DNA of 64,000 nucleotides, taken from assembly GCA_945876185.1 (NCBI GenBank), contig CAMCMZ010000005.1, positions 33,383 through 97,382 on the forward strand, written 5' to 3'. Shown here piece after piece: positions 53,301-62,507 of the stretch (its first letter is position 1; each line of letters begins with the position of its first letter). The notes beneath the pieces are model-generated. The model had not been told where the DNA came from. It searched no databases and was given only the letters and a program-made list of their open reading frames with translations. Source of the DNA: Candidatus Kuenenia stuttgartensis (GTDB lineage Bacteria; Planctomycetota; UBA11346). The position numbers and the translations under genes were made by a program.

Positions 53301-54728
53301 ATGAACCGCATCCTGACCCCAACCCTGCTCGCGCTCGCTTTCACCGCCTTCGGGGCTGCCGCCGGGGCCGCCGAATTCCGCAATCAGACTGCGGTCGACG
53401 TGGATATCGAGGTCAAGAACCAGGCCGACGTGGTGAAAGGCAAGCTGTTCGTCTCGCCCGATCAGGGAAAAACCTGGACCAAGGTCGCAGAGGCCGACGC
53501 GCTGCCGGGCAGGAAGCTGACCCTGGGCTGGAAGGCCCCCGCCGACGGCACCTACCTGCTGAAAACTGCGGCCGTGTTCGTCGCCGGCAAAGGCGCACCC
53601 GAACCCGATCCGACTCCCGGCGTCGTGCCGCCGACCGCGCTCACCGTGGTGATCGACACGACCGCGCCCAAGGTCACCGCGTTCACCCCGGCCTTCGTGG
53701 AAAAAGTGCGAGCCGAGCAACTGAACCTCGACGCGTCCTGGACCGTCGAGGACGCCAACCTGGGCAGCGCTGGGGTGGAGGTAGAATTCAGCCTCGACGA
53801 AGGCAAAGCCTGGGTTCAGGCGGCCAAAGGCGGGGCCAGCGGTTCCGGTCGGGCCACCGTGGTCATCGCCTCTGAGATCAAGTCCATCCTCGCCCGCATC
53901 GTCGCCAAGGATCTCGCCGGCAACCGCACCAGCACCAACCCGGTCCAGCTGACCATCCCCGCGCCGCCCAAGCCGGCCGATCCGGAAGGCGACCTCAAGC
54001 GCGCCGTGGCCGAACTGCCCGACCTTGCCGCCCTGATCAGTGCGCCCGAACCGGTGAAACCGGTCGGCGCAACCCCGGCGAAGACCGGCGAGATCGACGT
54101 TCCTGCCGTCGGCCCCGAGGCCCCGGCCGCCACGCCTGCCGTGCCGGTGGCCGTCGCCAAGCCGATCACCGAACTTTCCGGCGAGTCCGCCGTGCCGGCC
54201 AAGGAACCCGCCCTGCCCGCCCTGGCCGGCAAACCGGTCGACAGCCTGCCGCTCAAGGTCGCGCCGGGAACCCCGTTCCTGCTCGACGACGAGGCCCAGG
54301 CCGCGCTCGTCGCCGCACGCGAATTGTCCAAGGGCGACGACCGCGTCGCCGCCCAGGTCGCCTGGCTGCGCCTGCAGGAATCCGATGTCGCCCGTGCCGC
54401 CGTGGTCGAGCACCTGACCTGGCTGCGCGACCTCGGCCTCAACCCAGCCATCGCCGGCGTCGGCGCGAACCTCGCCCCGGAACTGCTCAGCGACAAGGCC
54501 CGCGTCCTCATCGGTCAGGCGCTGCTCGACCTGAATCGCCCGGCTGACGCGGTCGGTGTCCTGGCCCGCATCAACGCCAAGTCGCCGCTCGCCCGTCCCG
54601 CGACCCTGGGCATCGCACGCGGCCTCAAGGCGCAGAAGCGCACCGCCGATGCCGATCGCATCCTCAAGCAGCTCGCCGAAGGCAGCGACGCGGTGGCGGA
54701 GCAGGCGAAGGCCGACCTCGCACGTTAG
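53301..54728 (+). CDS. exported protein with beta domains and helical repeat C-terminus
   Basis: A signal peptide (residues 1-24, ending AAGAAE) precedes two Ig-like beta regions with recurrent FVSPDQGKTWTKV and FSLDEGKAWVQA motifs, a pattern seen in planctomycete exported proteins that mention sequential Gln-Gly-Lys turns. A Pro/Ala linker (about 225-310) follows. The last 160 residues are TPR-like helices (DEAQAALVAARELSKGDD, ALLDLNRPADAVGVLARINA, GLKAQKRTADADRILKQLAEG). Probably periplasmic or cell-surface; no enzymatic signature. Function unknown. Confidence 0.7.
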   Translation: MNRILTPTLLALAFTAFGAAAGAAEFRNQTAVDVDIEVKNQADVVKGKLFVSPDQGKTWTKVAEADALPGRKLTLGWKAPADGTYLLKTAAVFVAGKGAPEPDPTPGVVPPTALTVVIDTTAPKVTAFTPAFVEKVRAEQLNLDASWTVEDANLGSAGVEVEFSLDEGKAWVQAAKGGASGSGRATVVIASEIKSILARIVAKDLAGNRTSTNPVQLTIPAPPKPADPEGDLKRAVAELPDLAALISAPEPVKPVGATPAKTGEIDVPAVGPEAPAATPAVPVAVAKPITELSGESAVPAKEPALPALAGKPVDSLPLKVAPGTPFLLDDEAQAALVAARELSKGDDRVAAQVAWLRLQESDVARAAVVEHLTWLRDLGLNPAIAGVGANLAPELLSDKARVLIGQALLDLNRPADAVGVLARINAKSPLARPATLGIARGLKAQKRTADADRILKQLAEGSDAVAEQAKADLAR

Positions 54729-54831
54729 TTTCGGCGCGGCGCGACCAGCACCGGCACTTCCGGGGACGGACTCCCTGGGCGATGGCACGCAAGCAGAGCG
54801 GCCAGTTCCGCACCAGGGATCACGTCAAGGG

Positions 54832-57666
54832 TTATGGTTTCCCGTCCGCCAAGCGCACCGTGACGACACCGGTGAGTTTTTGCCCAGGCTCGATCCCGGC
54901 GGTTCCGAAGCCCGCTTTCAGGTATTTGCCATTGCTGGTCGCCGATCCGGCAAAGTCATTGACCAGCAGCCGGATCGCAGCGCCCTTGATCGCGGCCCTG
55001 ACCGCCTGTTTCGGTCCACCGATGACCTGCACTGCCGTCCCCTGCCCCGAGCGCAACGATGCCTCCAGGATGTCGAATTTACTGGAACGGAAGTCGGCCG
55101 TGCCTGCCGTGGTCTGATCCAGTGACCAGGGCCACGCGGGTTCCTTCTTGGGGTCGTCGGCCGTGCCAACGGGGTCACGCAGGGCCGTGGCTGTTCCCTG
55201 GGCGCGGCCGATGTGGTCGGCTGGGTATCCGGTCCAGGGTGCGCGCCGATCCCAGGTGAGGGCATCGCAGGCCCGGTCGACCTCGAGCGCCACGCCGATC
55301 TCGCGAACGCGCTTGTGTGCACCGGCGTTGGTGAACTCATAGCGGATGGACACCCCACCCGAGTGGTCGATGGTGGTGGTGAAGGAACCGGGGATTTGGT
55401 TCTTATCGCCATAGGACCCTTCGCTGACGATCACAGCACCGGTGGCGGTTTCCGTGGCGGTGACCTTGCCAGGTTTCCAGTCCGCCAGCGTTTCCCCCAG
55501 GTGCAGGAAGGGACCGCCGGTGACGACCGGCTTGCCGGCGATCTTGCCACTGCTGATCAATCCGGTTTTGGCGTCGAAGGTCCAGGTGGCCGTACCGACG
55601 GTGACGGTCACGGCCGCGTCGGTGCGGGCGAGTGCTGGTTTTCCAAGGACTTTCCCGATCGGTTGGCGGATGAGCGGAGCATTCCCGACCATGACCTGGA
55701 CGGTATCCACCTGGCGTCCCTGCGGATTGCTGAGGGTCAGTGCCACGCCGACGTTGACGCCGGCAGAAGCCGGAATCTCGATCATTCCCTTGCTGCGTGG
55801 TGCGACCTGGGCGGAGGCGATGCCTTTGCGTCCGCCACTTGACCACTCGATCCGCAGATCCTTGAGGTCGGTGACGTCGTAGCGGTTCTCGACCTCGATG
55901 CGCAGCGGCGCACCCGCCGCCGGGATCGGGGCCTGGGAGGCGACCCGCACCGGGGCCTGGATCTTGCGCACATGCCAGAATTCGGGTTTGGGCCGATGCC
56001 AGCCATCCACCAGACCCCAGGTGATCCCGACGCAATCGCCGCCGCAGAAGATGATACCACCAGCGCTCCGCTGGCTGGCGTAGACGGCTTCCCACAGGGG
56101 TTGCAGTTCCCGATACCAGATGTCGCGAACCCCGGGATCCTGGAGGCATTCGACATGGTTCAGGCCATACACATGGGCGTATTCGCTGAAGATGATGGGG
56201 CGGACGCCACCTTTGCCCGGGTAACTGGCATTCGGATAGTGGAACGAATCGATCGGCAGGGTCTCTGGTGGCGCATCCTTGGGCGGCAGGCCGAATTTGT
56301 CGCTCCCCGGCATCAGGTAAGACCGCGATGGATCGAGCTTGCGGTAGGCCGCCGCCATGGCGGTGAAGCTGTCGCTCCACCCGGACTCATTGCCCATGGT
56401 CCACAGCAGCACCGACGGATGCCGGCGATGGTTGGCGACCAGGTTCGCCGCCTGCCCCACGCGCAGTTCCGTGGTCGCTTTGGTCTGGTGCTGCCGGGCC
56501 ATGCAAATGACCGCCAGACCGACTTCATCGCACAGGTCGAGCAGTTCCTCGTCCGGAGTCGGGTTCGGATAAATGGTGTTCAGGTTCATGTCCTGCCACA
56601 GGCCGATCAGTTTCCGGCGTTGAGGATCGGTCAAACCGCCCCAGCCGGTCGCATCGTGCCAGTACGTCAGCATCGCGCCGCGCAGTTTGATCGGTTTGCC
56701 GTTCACCAGCAGTTGATCGCTCTGGACCTTGACCTGCCGGAATCCGACCCGTTGCCGGATGCTTTCGAGGGGCTTCCCGTCGCGGCGCAGTTCCACGTCC
56801 ACGGTGTACAAGTGCGGATGTTCCGGATGCCATTGCAGCGGCGCCGCCACCGGCAGTGCCACCTCGATTGGCGATGACTGTCCCGCCGGCAGAACCGACA
56901 GGGATTTTTCGCTGGAAGAAAGTACCACTTCCTTGCCGGCGGGATCCAACAAGCGCCAACGCACGGTCAGGTTCGCAGGGGTGGCCGATTCATTCGCCAC
57001 CTCGGGCCGCAGGGTCAACGTGGCGTCGCGGTACGCAGCGTCAAAGGTGGTATCCACCTGCAAAACAGCCAGATGCGTGGTCGGCAAGGCCATCAGATAG
57101 ACCTTGCGCCGGATTCCGCCCTGGAGGTCCCCCGCCAATCCACCCATGGCCGAGGGTGAGACCTGGACAGACAGGGTGTTGTCCTTCCCGCTTTGCACCG
57201 CAGCCGTGATATCCAGTTCAAACTGCAACCAGGAACCATCATGCTTGCCCACCGCCTGGCCATTGACCCAGACCTCGGCCAGACCCTCGGCCGAATCGCA
57301 GCGGAATGTGATCCGTTTGCCGGCCCAGTCGGCGGGAATCCGGAAGGTCCGTTGATAGCCGAAACGCGCAGAGGTCTTGGGCTGGGGCCTGGGAATGGCG
57401 ATTTCCGTCCAGCCGGCCGTCCCGGTCACGTTGGTGTTGGCAAAGTCCGCCGGTGGATTTTCGCGATGCTGCCAAGGGCCACCGAGGTCGAGCACCGGTG
57501 CGTTCACGTCCATCACGACCTGCGGCCGGGGACTGAGGCGGATCGTGGGGATCGGCACCTCGGCAGCCGGGGTCGGTGCCGCAGGAGGATCACCGGCATG
57601 CACGAAAGGGAGGAGGGAAAGCAACCCGACCATCAGGGTGGCGAGGAAGCGGGGAATCCTGGTCAT
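54832..57666 (-). CDS. exported GH2-family glycoside hydrolase
   Basis: From the ATG at 57666 the protein has 944 residues, beginning with a signal peptide (MTRIPRFLATLMVGLLSLLP). The GH2 order is intact: sugar-binding jelly-roll (GYQRTFRIPADWAGKRITFRCD, EVWVNGQAVGKHDGSW), Ig-like domain, TIM barrel with FRQVKVQSDQLLVNGKPIKLRGAM, acid/base Glu in LLWTMGNESGW, and a nucleophile Glu in PIIFSEYAHVYG, then C-terminal beta domains. Likely specificities are beta-galactosidase or beta-glucuronidase. Acting outside the cytoplasm it could trim galactan side chains of pectin. It is divergent from an AraC regulator 186 bases away. Confidence 0.9.
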   Translation of the reverse strand: MTRIPRFLATLMVGLLSLLPFVHAGDPPAAPTPAAEVPIPTIRLSPRPQVVMDVNAPVLDLGGPWQHRENPPADFANTNVTGTAGWTEIAIPRPQPKTSARFGYQRTFRIPADWAGKRITFRCDSAEGLAEVWVNGQAVGKHDGSWLQFELDITAAVQSGKDNTLSVQVSPSAMGGLAGDLQGGIRRKVYLMALPTTHLAVLQVDTTFDAAYRDATLTLRPEVANESATPANLTVRWRLLDPAGKEVVLSSSEKSLSVLPAGQSSPIEVALPVAAPLQWHPEHPHLYTVDVELRRDGKPLESIRQRVGFRQVKVQSDQLLVNGKPIKLRGAMLTYWHDATGWGGLTDPQRRKLIGLWQDMNLNTIYPNPTPDEELLDLCDEVGLAVICMARQHQTKATTELRVGQAANLVANHRRHPSVLLWTMGNESGWSDSFTAMAAAYRKLDPSRSYLMPGSDKFGLPPKDAPPETLPIDSFHYPNASYPGKGGVRPIIFSEYAHVYGLNHVECLQDPGVRDIWYRELQPLWEAVYASQRSAGGIIFCGGDCVGITWGLVDGWHRPKPEFWHVRKIQAPVRVASQAPIPAAGAPLRIEVENRYDVTDLKDLRIEWSSGGRKGIASAQVAPRSKGMIEIPASAGVNVGVALTLSNPQGRQVDTVQVMVGNAPLIRQPIGKVLGKPALARTDAAVTVTVGTATWTFDAKTGLISSGKIAGKPVVTGGPFLHLGETLADWKPGKVTATETATGAVIVSEGSYGDKNQIPGSFTTTIDHSGGVSIRYEFTNAGAHKRVREIGVALEVDRACDALTWDRRAPWTGYPADHIGRAQGTATALRDPVGTADDPKKEPAWPWSLDQTTAGTADFRSSKFDILEASLRSGQGTAVQVIGGPKQAVRAAIKGAAIRLLVNDFAGSATSNGKYLKAGFGTAGIEPGQKLTGVVTVRLADGKP

Positions 57667-57780
57667 GGTTGCGGCGCTTTCTGTGGTTTCAGCAGGCGGC
57701 ATTAGCACGAGGGCAGCCCGGCGACGAGTGATCGCGTAGCCTGGCACGTTCATTCTACACCATGGCGAACCAGCCGTTCT

Positions 57781-57830
57781 TGATCACCATGAAACCGGAT
57801 TGATCGTGGCGTAACTGATCACGATCGAGC
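57781..57830. promoter_or_regulatory. candidate AraC operator between GH2 and AraC genes
   Basis: TGATCACCAT (57781) and TGATCGTGGC (57801) are spaced 20 bp apart. TGATCACGATC (57816) then forms an inverted pair with the second (GATCGTG and CACGATC with an 11-bp spacer). Repeated half-sites on one face of the helix are typical of AraC-type operators, and the gap separates a divergent regulator and target. Assigned by pattern only. Confidence 0.35.
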
Positions 57831-57852
57831 CCGCCCTCACCCGGCCAGAGTC

Positions 57853-58728
57853 ATGGAAGCCTACAACCAATATCATTTCGCCGGCATCCTGCATGCCCAT
57901 CTCGCCGTCTTCGATCCGCTGCCGGGTCAGGCGGTGCCTTTGTATTATGGTCTGCACCGTCTGCGCCGAGGTTACCACGGTCGGTCGCCGTCCCTCGAAG
58001 TGCCAGGCAGCCACTGGGTCAGCCATCTGCTGCAAGGATCGGGCCGCATCCAGCTTGGGCCGGATGAACCCTGGCAACGTTGGAACGCTGGTCAGGCTTT
58101 GCTGCTGGATAGCGATGATCCATGGCCCAGATATCAATACGATGGCGAAGCCCCGGGACTGCGTCAGGCGTTGATCTTCCAAGGGGATCAGGCGCGCGCC
58201 CTGGCCCGCCAATTGCGCAAGCGGTACGGACCAGTGTTTTCGTTGGCCAACGATCATCCGGCCTGCGCTGCCTTGGCCGACATCGGGCGATCGGCGCGCG
58301 GGGTCACCCGGAAGATCTACCCAGCCATGCTGCCGCAGCAGGCGCATGGCTTGGTCCAGGCGCTCCTGCTGGCGCTGTGGGATGGATGCCAGGCCCGGTT
58401 CGGCGACGATGTGGTGGTGCGGGCCATGGACGTGCTCAGAACCGAATCAAATTTGCCGATCGCTGCCGTGGCCAAGCGGCTTGGGTGCAGTCCCGAGCAC
58501 CTCAGCCGGCGGTTCGCGGCCCGGATCGGCCAGTCGCCCGCCCATTGGCGGCGGGCGCAGCAGCTCGACCAAGTGTTTCCGATCCTGGTCGCCGGCGAGA
58601 TGTCCAATGGCGAAGCGGCCCGGCGTTGCGGCTATGCCAGCGTCCAGGGATTTCTCAAAGCGTTCCGCCTACGCTTCGGCCGCACCCCTAGCGGCAGGCT
58701 GGTGGGATCTCGGCTTGGTGAATCCTGA
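57853..58728 (+). CDS. AraC-family regulator beside the GH2 gene
   Basis: A 291-residue protein: N-terminal cupin-like sensor (YYGLHRLRRGYHGRSPSLEV, GSHWVSHLLQGSGRIQLGP) and C-terminal HTH pair SNLPIAAVAKRLGCSPEHLSRRFAARIGQSPAHWRRAQQL and NGEAARRCGYASVQGFLKAFRLRFGRTPSG (key words). Divergent from the GH2 gene, which is its probable target. Not closely related to the duplicated AraC pair. Confidence 0.9.
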   Translation: MEAYNQYHFAGILHAHLAVFDPLPGQAVPLYYGLHRLRRGYHGRSPSLEVPGSHWVSHLLQGSGRIQLGPDEPWQRWNAGQALLLDSDDPWPRYQYDGEAPGLRQALIFQGDQARALARQLRKRYGPVFSLANDHPACAALADIGRSARGVTRKIYPAMLPQQAHGLVQALLLALWDGCQARFGDDVVVRAMDVLRTESNLPIAAVAKRLGCSPEHLSRRFAARIGQSPAHWRRAQQLDQVFPILVAGEMSNGEAARRCGYASVQGFLKAFRLRFGRTPSGRLVGSRLGES

Positions 58729-58791
58729 GAGCGGTACCGCAACCGACAGTCACTGATAGCGCCGTATCTGGGCACAACCGGCAACACCGAA

Positions 58792-59607
58792 TCACTTGCT
58801 CGCGTCGTCGTCCTGGCGCAGCACGCTTGGGATGCAGCCGAAACGCCGGCGGAAGCGCCGCGCCAGGTATTGCGAGCTGGCGAAGCCGCAGTCGCGCGCG
58901 ATGGCCGACATCTTCCAGCCGCTGGTGGCGATCAGCTCGCGCGCGTGCTCAAGGCGCTGGGTGTCGAGGAAGTCCATGGCGTTGGCATAGCCGGCCCGCC
59001 GGCAGGCGCGGGCGAAGGTCGAGGTGGACACGACCAGCGCTTCGGCGACCTGGGCCACGCTGAAATCGTAGCGCCCGACCGCAAGCAGCCGTGCCGCCGC
59101 CGCGACCAGATCGGGCTGCGCCGGCTCGCTCCCGGGTTCGGCCAGGACGGCGGCGAGTTCGTGCAGCAGGGCCACCACGGCATGGGCGTCGCCGGCGCCG
59201 CGTCGGGCCATCAGCCGGTGGATTCCGGCAAAGCAGTGCATCGCCGCCGGCACCGGCGGACGGCTGGCGCGTGCGAGCGAGAACCCGCAGGCGGCGGCGC
59301 ACGCCTGTGCCCCCGAGCCGCGCAGGACAAGCCAGCGCAGCACCCACGGATCCCCGGCCAGGCCGTGGTATTCCCAACGCAACCCAGGCTGGAAGCAGAA
59401 CAGGCTGCCGGGACCGAGCGTCAGGCGCTCATGCGGGCTGGTCAGCAGACCGCGACCGCTCTCGACCAGATGGATGGCCACCACCTCAGGCGGGTGGTGA
59501 TGGGGTTCGGGATCGGGCGCGGTCAGGCGGCCGCTCTCCCACGGCCACATCGCGCTGCCGGCGGGGGGATCGCGGAACCAGACGTGGGTGTCGCGCGGTG
59601 AGAGCAT
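58792..59607 (-). CDS. AraC-family regulator beside the NPCBM-GH127 gene
   Basis: A 271-residue protein with a His-rich cupin sensor (DPEPHHHPPEVVAIHLVESGRG, then GSLFCFQPGLRWEYHG) and HTH pair YDFSVAQVAEALVVSTSTFARACRRAGYANAMDFL and SAIARDCGFASSQYLARRFRRRFGCIPS (key words). Divergent from the GH127 gene starting at 59740; the palindrome between them is a likely operator. Confidence 0.9.
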   Translation of the reverse strand: MLSPRDTHVWFRDPPAGSAMWPWESGRLTAPDPEPHHHPPEVVAIHLVESGRGLLTSPHERLTLGPGSLFCFQPGLRWEYHGLAGDPWVLRWLVLRGSGAQACAAACGFSLARASRPPVPAAMHCFAGIHRLMARRGAGDAHAVVALLHELAAVLAEPGSEPAQPDLVAAAARLLAVGRYDFSVAQVAEALVVSTSTFARACRRAGYANAMDFLDTQRLEHARELIATSGWKMSAIARDCGFASSQYLARRFRRRFGCIPSVLRQDDDASK

Positions 59608-59669
59608 GCGCGATCCGTACCTGCACCCCCGGCGTTTCCCACGGAAAAATCGGCCCGCGCCCGATCAGT

Positions 59670-59709
59670 CCACGTCGTCCCGCCCGATCCGTATCGGGGC
59701 GGGACGTGG
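59670..59709. promoter_or_regulatory. imperfect palindrome upstream of NPCBM-GH127
   Basis: CCACGTCGTCCCGCCCGAT (59670-59688) pairs, with two small bulges, to ATCGGGGCGGGACGTGG (59693-59709). It lies 30 bases before the GH127 start and in the gap to a divergent AraC gene, so it may be an operator or an RNA hairpin in the leader. Confidence 0.4.
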
Positions 59710-59739
59710 CGGATCGGCACCATCCCCTAGGCTGGAGTC

Positions 59740-62067
59740 ATGTCCTTTCGGCCCACGGTTCTTTCACTCCCACTCGGCGTCGCGTTGCTGCTGGCGGCCG
59801 GCCTGGACGCGGGCGATGCCGCCGGCACGCCCCTGGGCACCATCACCTGCAAACGCCAGGACTGGGGCACGCTGCACCTGGGGAAGTCGGCGCGCGGAAA
59901 GCCGCTGACCATCGGAGACGAGACCTTCGCCACCGGTCTGGGCACTCACGCCACCAGCGTGGTGCTGGTGCAATTGAACGCCCCCGCCAAGCGCTTCGAG
60001 GCCAAGGTGGGCGTCGATCGCGACGCCGAACTGGGCGACCAGACCAAAGGCAGCGTGCAGTTCATCGTCGAGGTGGGTGGGAAGGCGCGCTTCACCTCAC
60101 CGGTGCTGCGCAACGGCCAGGCCCCATTGCCGGTGTCGGTGGCGCTGGATGGCGCGCGATCGTTCGTGTTGCGCGTGAGCGCAGGCGGTGACGGCATATT
60201 CAATGACTTGAGCGACTGGGCCGCCGCCATGGTGGTCCTCGACGATGGAAGAACCATCACCGTGAGCGAGCTGCCCATCCAGCTCCTGCCAGCCGCCGTT
60301 GCGGCAGTGCCACCGACCGTGCCGCAAGCCGTGCCGCAAGCCGTGCCGCAAGCCAAGCCGCAAGCCATGCCGGAAGCCTGGCGGGCAGCGGTGGCCGATC
60401 CCGCAGCGGTGCCGCGCTGGCAGCGCATCTCGGTGGGCAACGTCCACCTCGCCGGAGAATGGGGCCGACGCGTGGCCATCACCGCCGATCGCATCACCGG
60501 CACCAACCTCGACCGGCTGCTCCAGCCCCTGGGCCGTGGTGGCGAGGGCAATCTCTACATGGGCCTGGGGAAGTTCCTCGACGCCACCACGCGCTGCGCC
60601 GCTCATGACCCGGCGCGGCGACCATTCCGCGATGAACTGATCACACGGCTGCTGGCGGCGCAATCTCCGGAGGGCTACCTCGGCGGGTGGAAACCGGCGC
60701 CGCAGCTGGCGGTCTCTGGTCAGTGGGAAGTGCACGAGTTCAGCTACCTCATCTTTGGACTGTGCTCCGACCACCGCCTGTTCGGCGAGGCGCGCGTGCT
60801 CGATGCCGCTCGTCGCGCCGGTGACTACCTGATGGGTCGCCTCAAACCGCTGCCTCAGCATTGCGAAAATGGCCTGGTCGGACTCGATGAGGCCCTGGTC
60901 GCGCTGTCCGAGCGCTCCGGCGATCGCCGCTATCGCGACTTCCTGGAACAGCGCATCATCCCCGCCCGCTGGCGCCCCAGCGACCGCGCACCGCACGGTC
61001 ACTTCTACGCGCACCTGGGGGCGACCATCAGTCAGCTCGAGTTGTGCCGGCGCGAACCGTCCACCGATCTGCTCCTGCACGCCCACCGCCTGATGGAGCA
61101 CCTTGGCCCCGGCGGTGGACTGCTGGTGAATGGCGGCGCCAGCCACCATGAGTACGTCAATACCAGCCATGCCAGTGACATGACGATCGAAACCTGCTCC
61201 ACCGCTTATCTGGTGCGCACCCAGGCGCGCATCTTCGAGCTCACCGGCGACCTGCGCTGCGCCGAGATCATCGAGCGCGCGGTCAACAACGCCCTGTTCG
61301 CGGTGCAGTCGCCGGACGGCAAGGGCATCCGCTACTTCACCCGTCACGAAGCCCCGACCGGCTTCGGCGGCCCTTACGTCTGCTGCCCGATGAATTACCT
61401 GCGCATCGTCACCGAACTGCCCGAATTGGTGGCCTATGCTCGCGCTGATGCCATCGCGGTGAGTCAATACGTGCCAGCGCGGATCAACGTGGAACTGGAC
61501 CAGGGCCGGGCGGTAACCCTGCACCTCGACACCGCCTATCCGGACGAAGGTGAGGTGCGCCTGCGCCTGGCCATGGCCAAGCCCACCCGCTTCGCCCTCC
61601 ACCTGCGCATCCCCGCCTGGTGCACCGCACCCGAGGTGCTGGTAGAGGGCAAATCCCTGAGCGGGATCAAACCCGGCACCTGGACGGTGCTGGAGCGCCC
61701 CTGGCAGGACGGCGCAACCGTGACCCTGCGCCTGCCCCTGGCCTGGCGCTGGGTCGGCGGCAAGGCCCGGCAGAGCGGTCGCGCCGCCCTGCTGCGCGGC
61801 CCGTTAGCGTGGCAACTCGTGCCGACGCGCAGCACCCTCGCCGGCATCCCGGCCGACGAGGTGATTCCTGTGCCCGATCCAGCCGCCCAGCCGCTGCCAG
61901 ACACCGCGCTGCGCCCCGATGGCCGCATCGTCCACTTGCGCGGCCGCAGCGCTGGCGGCAATGACGCCCCCGCCGATCTGGTGTTCGCGCCCTATGCCGA
62001 CCCGGCCGGAACCCGGCTGTGGTTCGACCTTCCTGATCAGCCCGCTGAATCGTGGACGCTGCCCTGA
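59740..62067 (+). CDS. exported GH127-family enzyme with N-terminal NPCBM domain
   Basis: A signal peptide (LPLGVALLLAAGLDAGDAAG region) is followed by an NPCBM domain at about 30-170 (FATGLGTHATSVVLVQLNAP, KRFEAKVGVDRDAEL, VQFIVEVGGKARFTSPVL), which binds galactose-like sugars. A Pro/Gln repeat linker with QAVPQAVPQA-type units lies at about 190-215. The catalytic region has the GH127 zinc-thiolate set: ETC (Glu about 485, Cys about 487) and CC in YVCCPMNYLR (about 547-548). It probably releases beta-L-arabinofuranose from arabinan or extensin-like glycans outside the cytoplasm. It differs from the intracellular-looking enzyme at 46841 by its export signal and binding module. Confidence 0.92.
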   Translation: MSFRPTVLSLPLGVALLLAAGLDAGDAAGTPLGTITCKRQDWGTLHLGKSARGKPLTIGDETFATGLGTHATSVVLVQLNAPAKRFEAKVGVDRDAELGDQTKGSVQFIVEVGGKARFTSPVLRNGQAPLPVSVALDGARSFVLRVSAGGDGIFNDLSDWAAAMVVLDDGRTITVSELPIQLLPAAVAAVPPTVPQAVPQAVPQAKPQAMPEAWRAAVADPAAVPRWQRISVGNVHLAGEWGRRVAITADRITGTNLDRLLQPLGRGGEGNLYMGLGKFLDATTRCAAHDPARRPFRDELITRLLAAQSPEGYLGGWKPAPQLAVSGQWEVHEFSYLIFGLCSDHRLFGEARVLDAARRAGDYLMGRLKPLPQHCENGLVGLDEALVALSERSGDRRYRDFLEQRIIPARWRPSDRAPHGHFYAHLGATISQLELCRREPSTDLLLHAHRLMEHLGPGGGLLVNGGASHHEYVNTSHASDMTIETCSTAYLVRTQARIFELTGDLRCAEIIERAVNNALFAVQSPDGKGIRYFTRHEAPTGFGGPYVCCPMNYLRIVTELPELVAYARADAIAVSQYVPARINVELDQGRAVTLHLDTAYPDEGEVRLRLAMAKPTRFALHLRIPAWCTAPEVLVEGKSLSGIKPGTWTVLERPWQDGATVTLRLPLAWRWVGGKARQSGRAALLRGPLAWQLVPTRSTLAGIPADEVIPVPDPAAQPLPDTALRPDGRIVHLRGRSAGGNDAPADLVFAPYADPAGTRLWFDLPDQPAESWTLP

Positions 62068-62507
62068 CGATGATTCAACGTGAAAGAAGCTGGGATCGAA
62101 ACCGGTCCGTGCACCGCTGAAGTCCAAGTCCGCCAGACATGCACCTTAAGGCGGTTGTTACCGGCATCGCCGCCCCGCTTAAGCCAACTGCGATACAGCA
62201 GGATGCCATAGACCAGCATGAGCAAATAGGGGAACCAGAGTGGAAGACCACGAGACTCAATGGCTGGACCTGTGTGTACCGCTGTCAACGCTCCTACGAA
62301 ACCCACTGGGGTATCTCCGACAGACTGCGGCCAGTGACTCGCTAGGTCTTCAAGGAAAGGCACTTTCAGCCTCTCCTTCTTGCTGGTTTATCCCGGCGCA
62401 TGTGTGCACTTTCGTTTTAAGCGAGATACGGCAGGATGTTCGTGTTTGGCCGGAACAGCCATGAAAACGTGGTTTAACACCTTAAAATCAGGAGTCCCGA
62501 GCGAAAA
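62068..62507. other. gene-poor stretch between two glycoside hydrolase genes
   Basis: No convincing gene lies here. A minus-strand frame (62037-62363) includes the hydrophobic run LPLWFPYLLMLVYGILLY, which might be the end of a lost membrane protein gene, but it overlaps the GH127 3' end and has no ribosome site. GC drops noticeably compared with neighbours, in line with the lower-GC gene that follows. Confidence 0.4.

Noticed and set aside
62037..62363. Minus-strand small membrane protein
   Set aside because: It has one convincing hydrophobic run but overlaps the GH127 3' end, lacks a ribosome site and has poor sequence on either side; at best a remnant.
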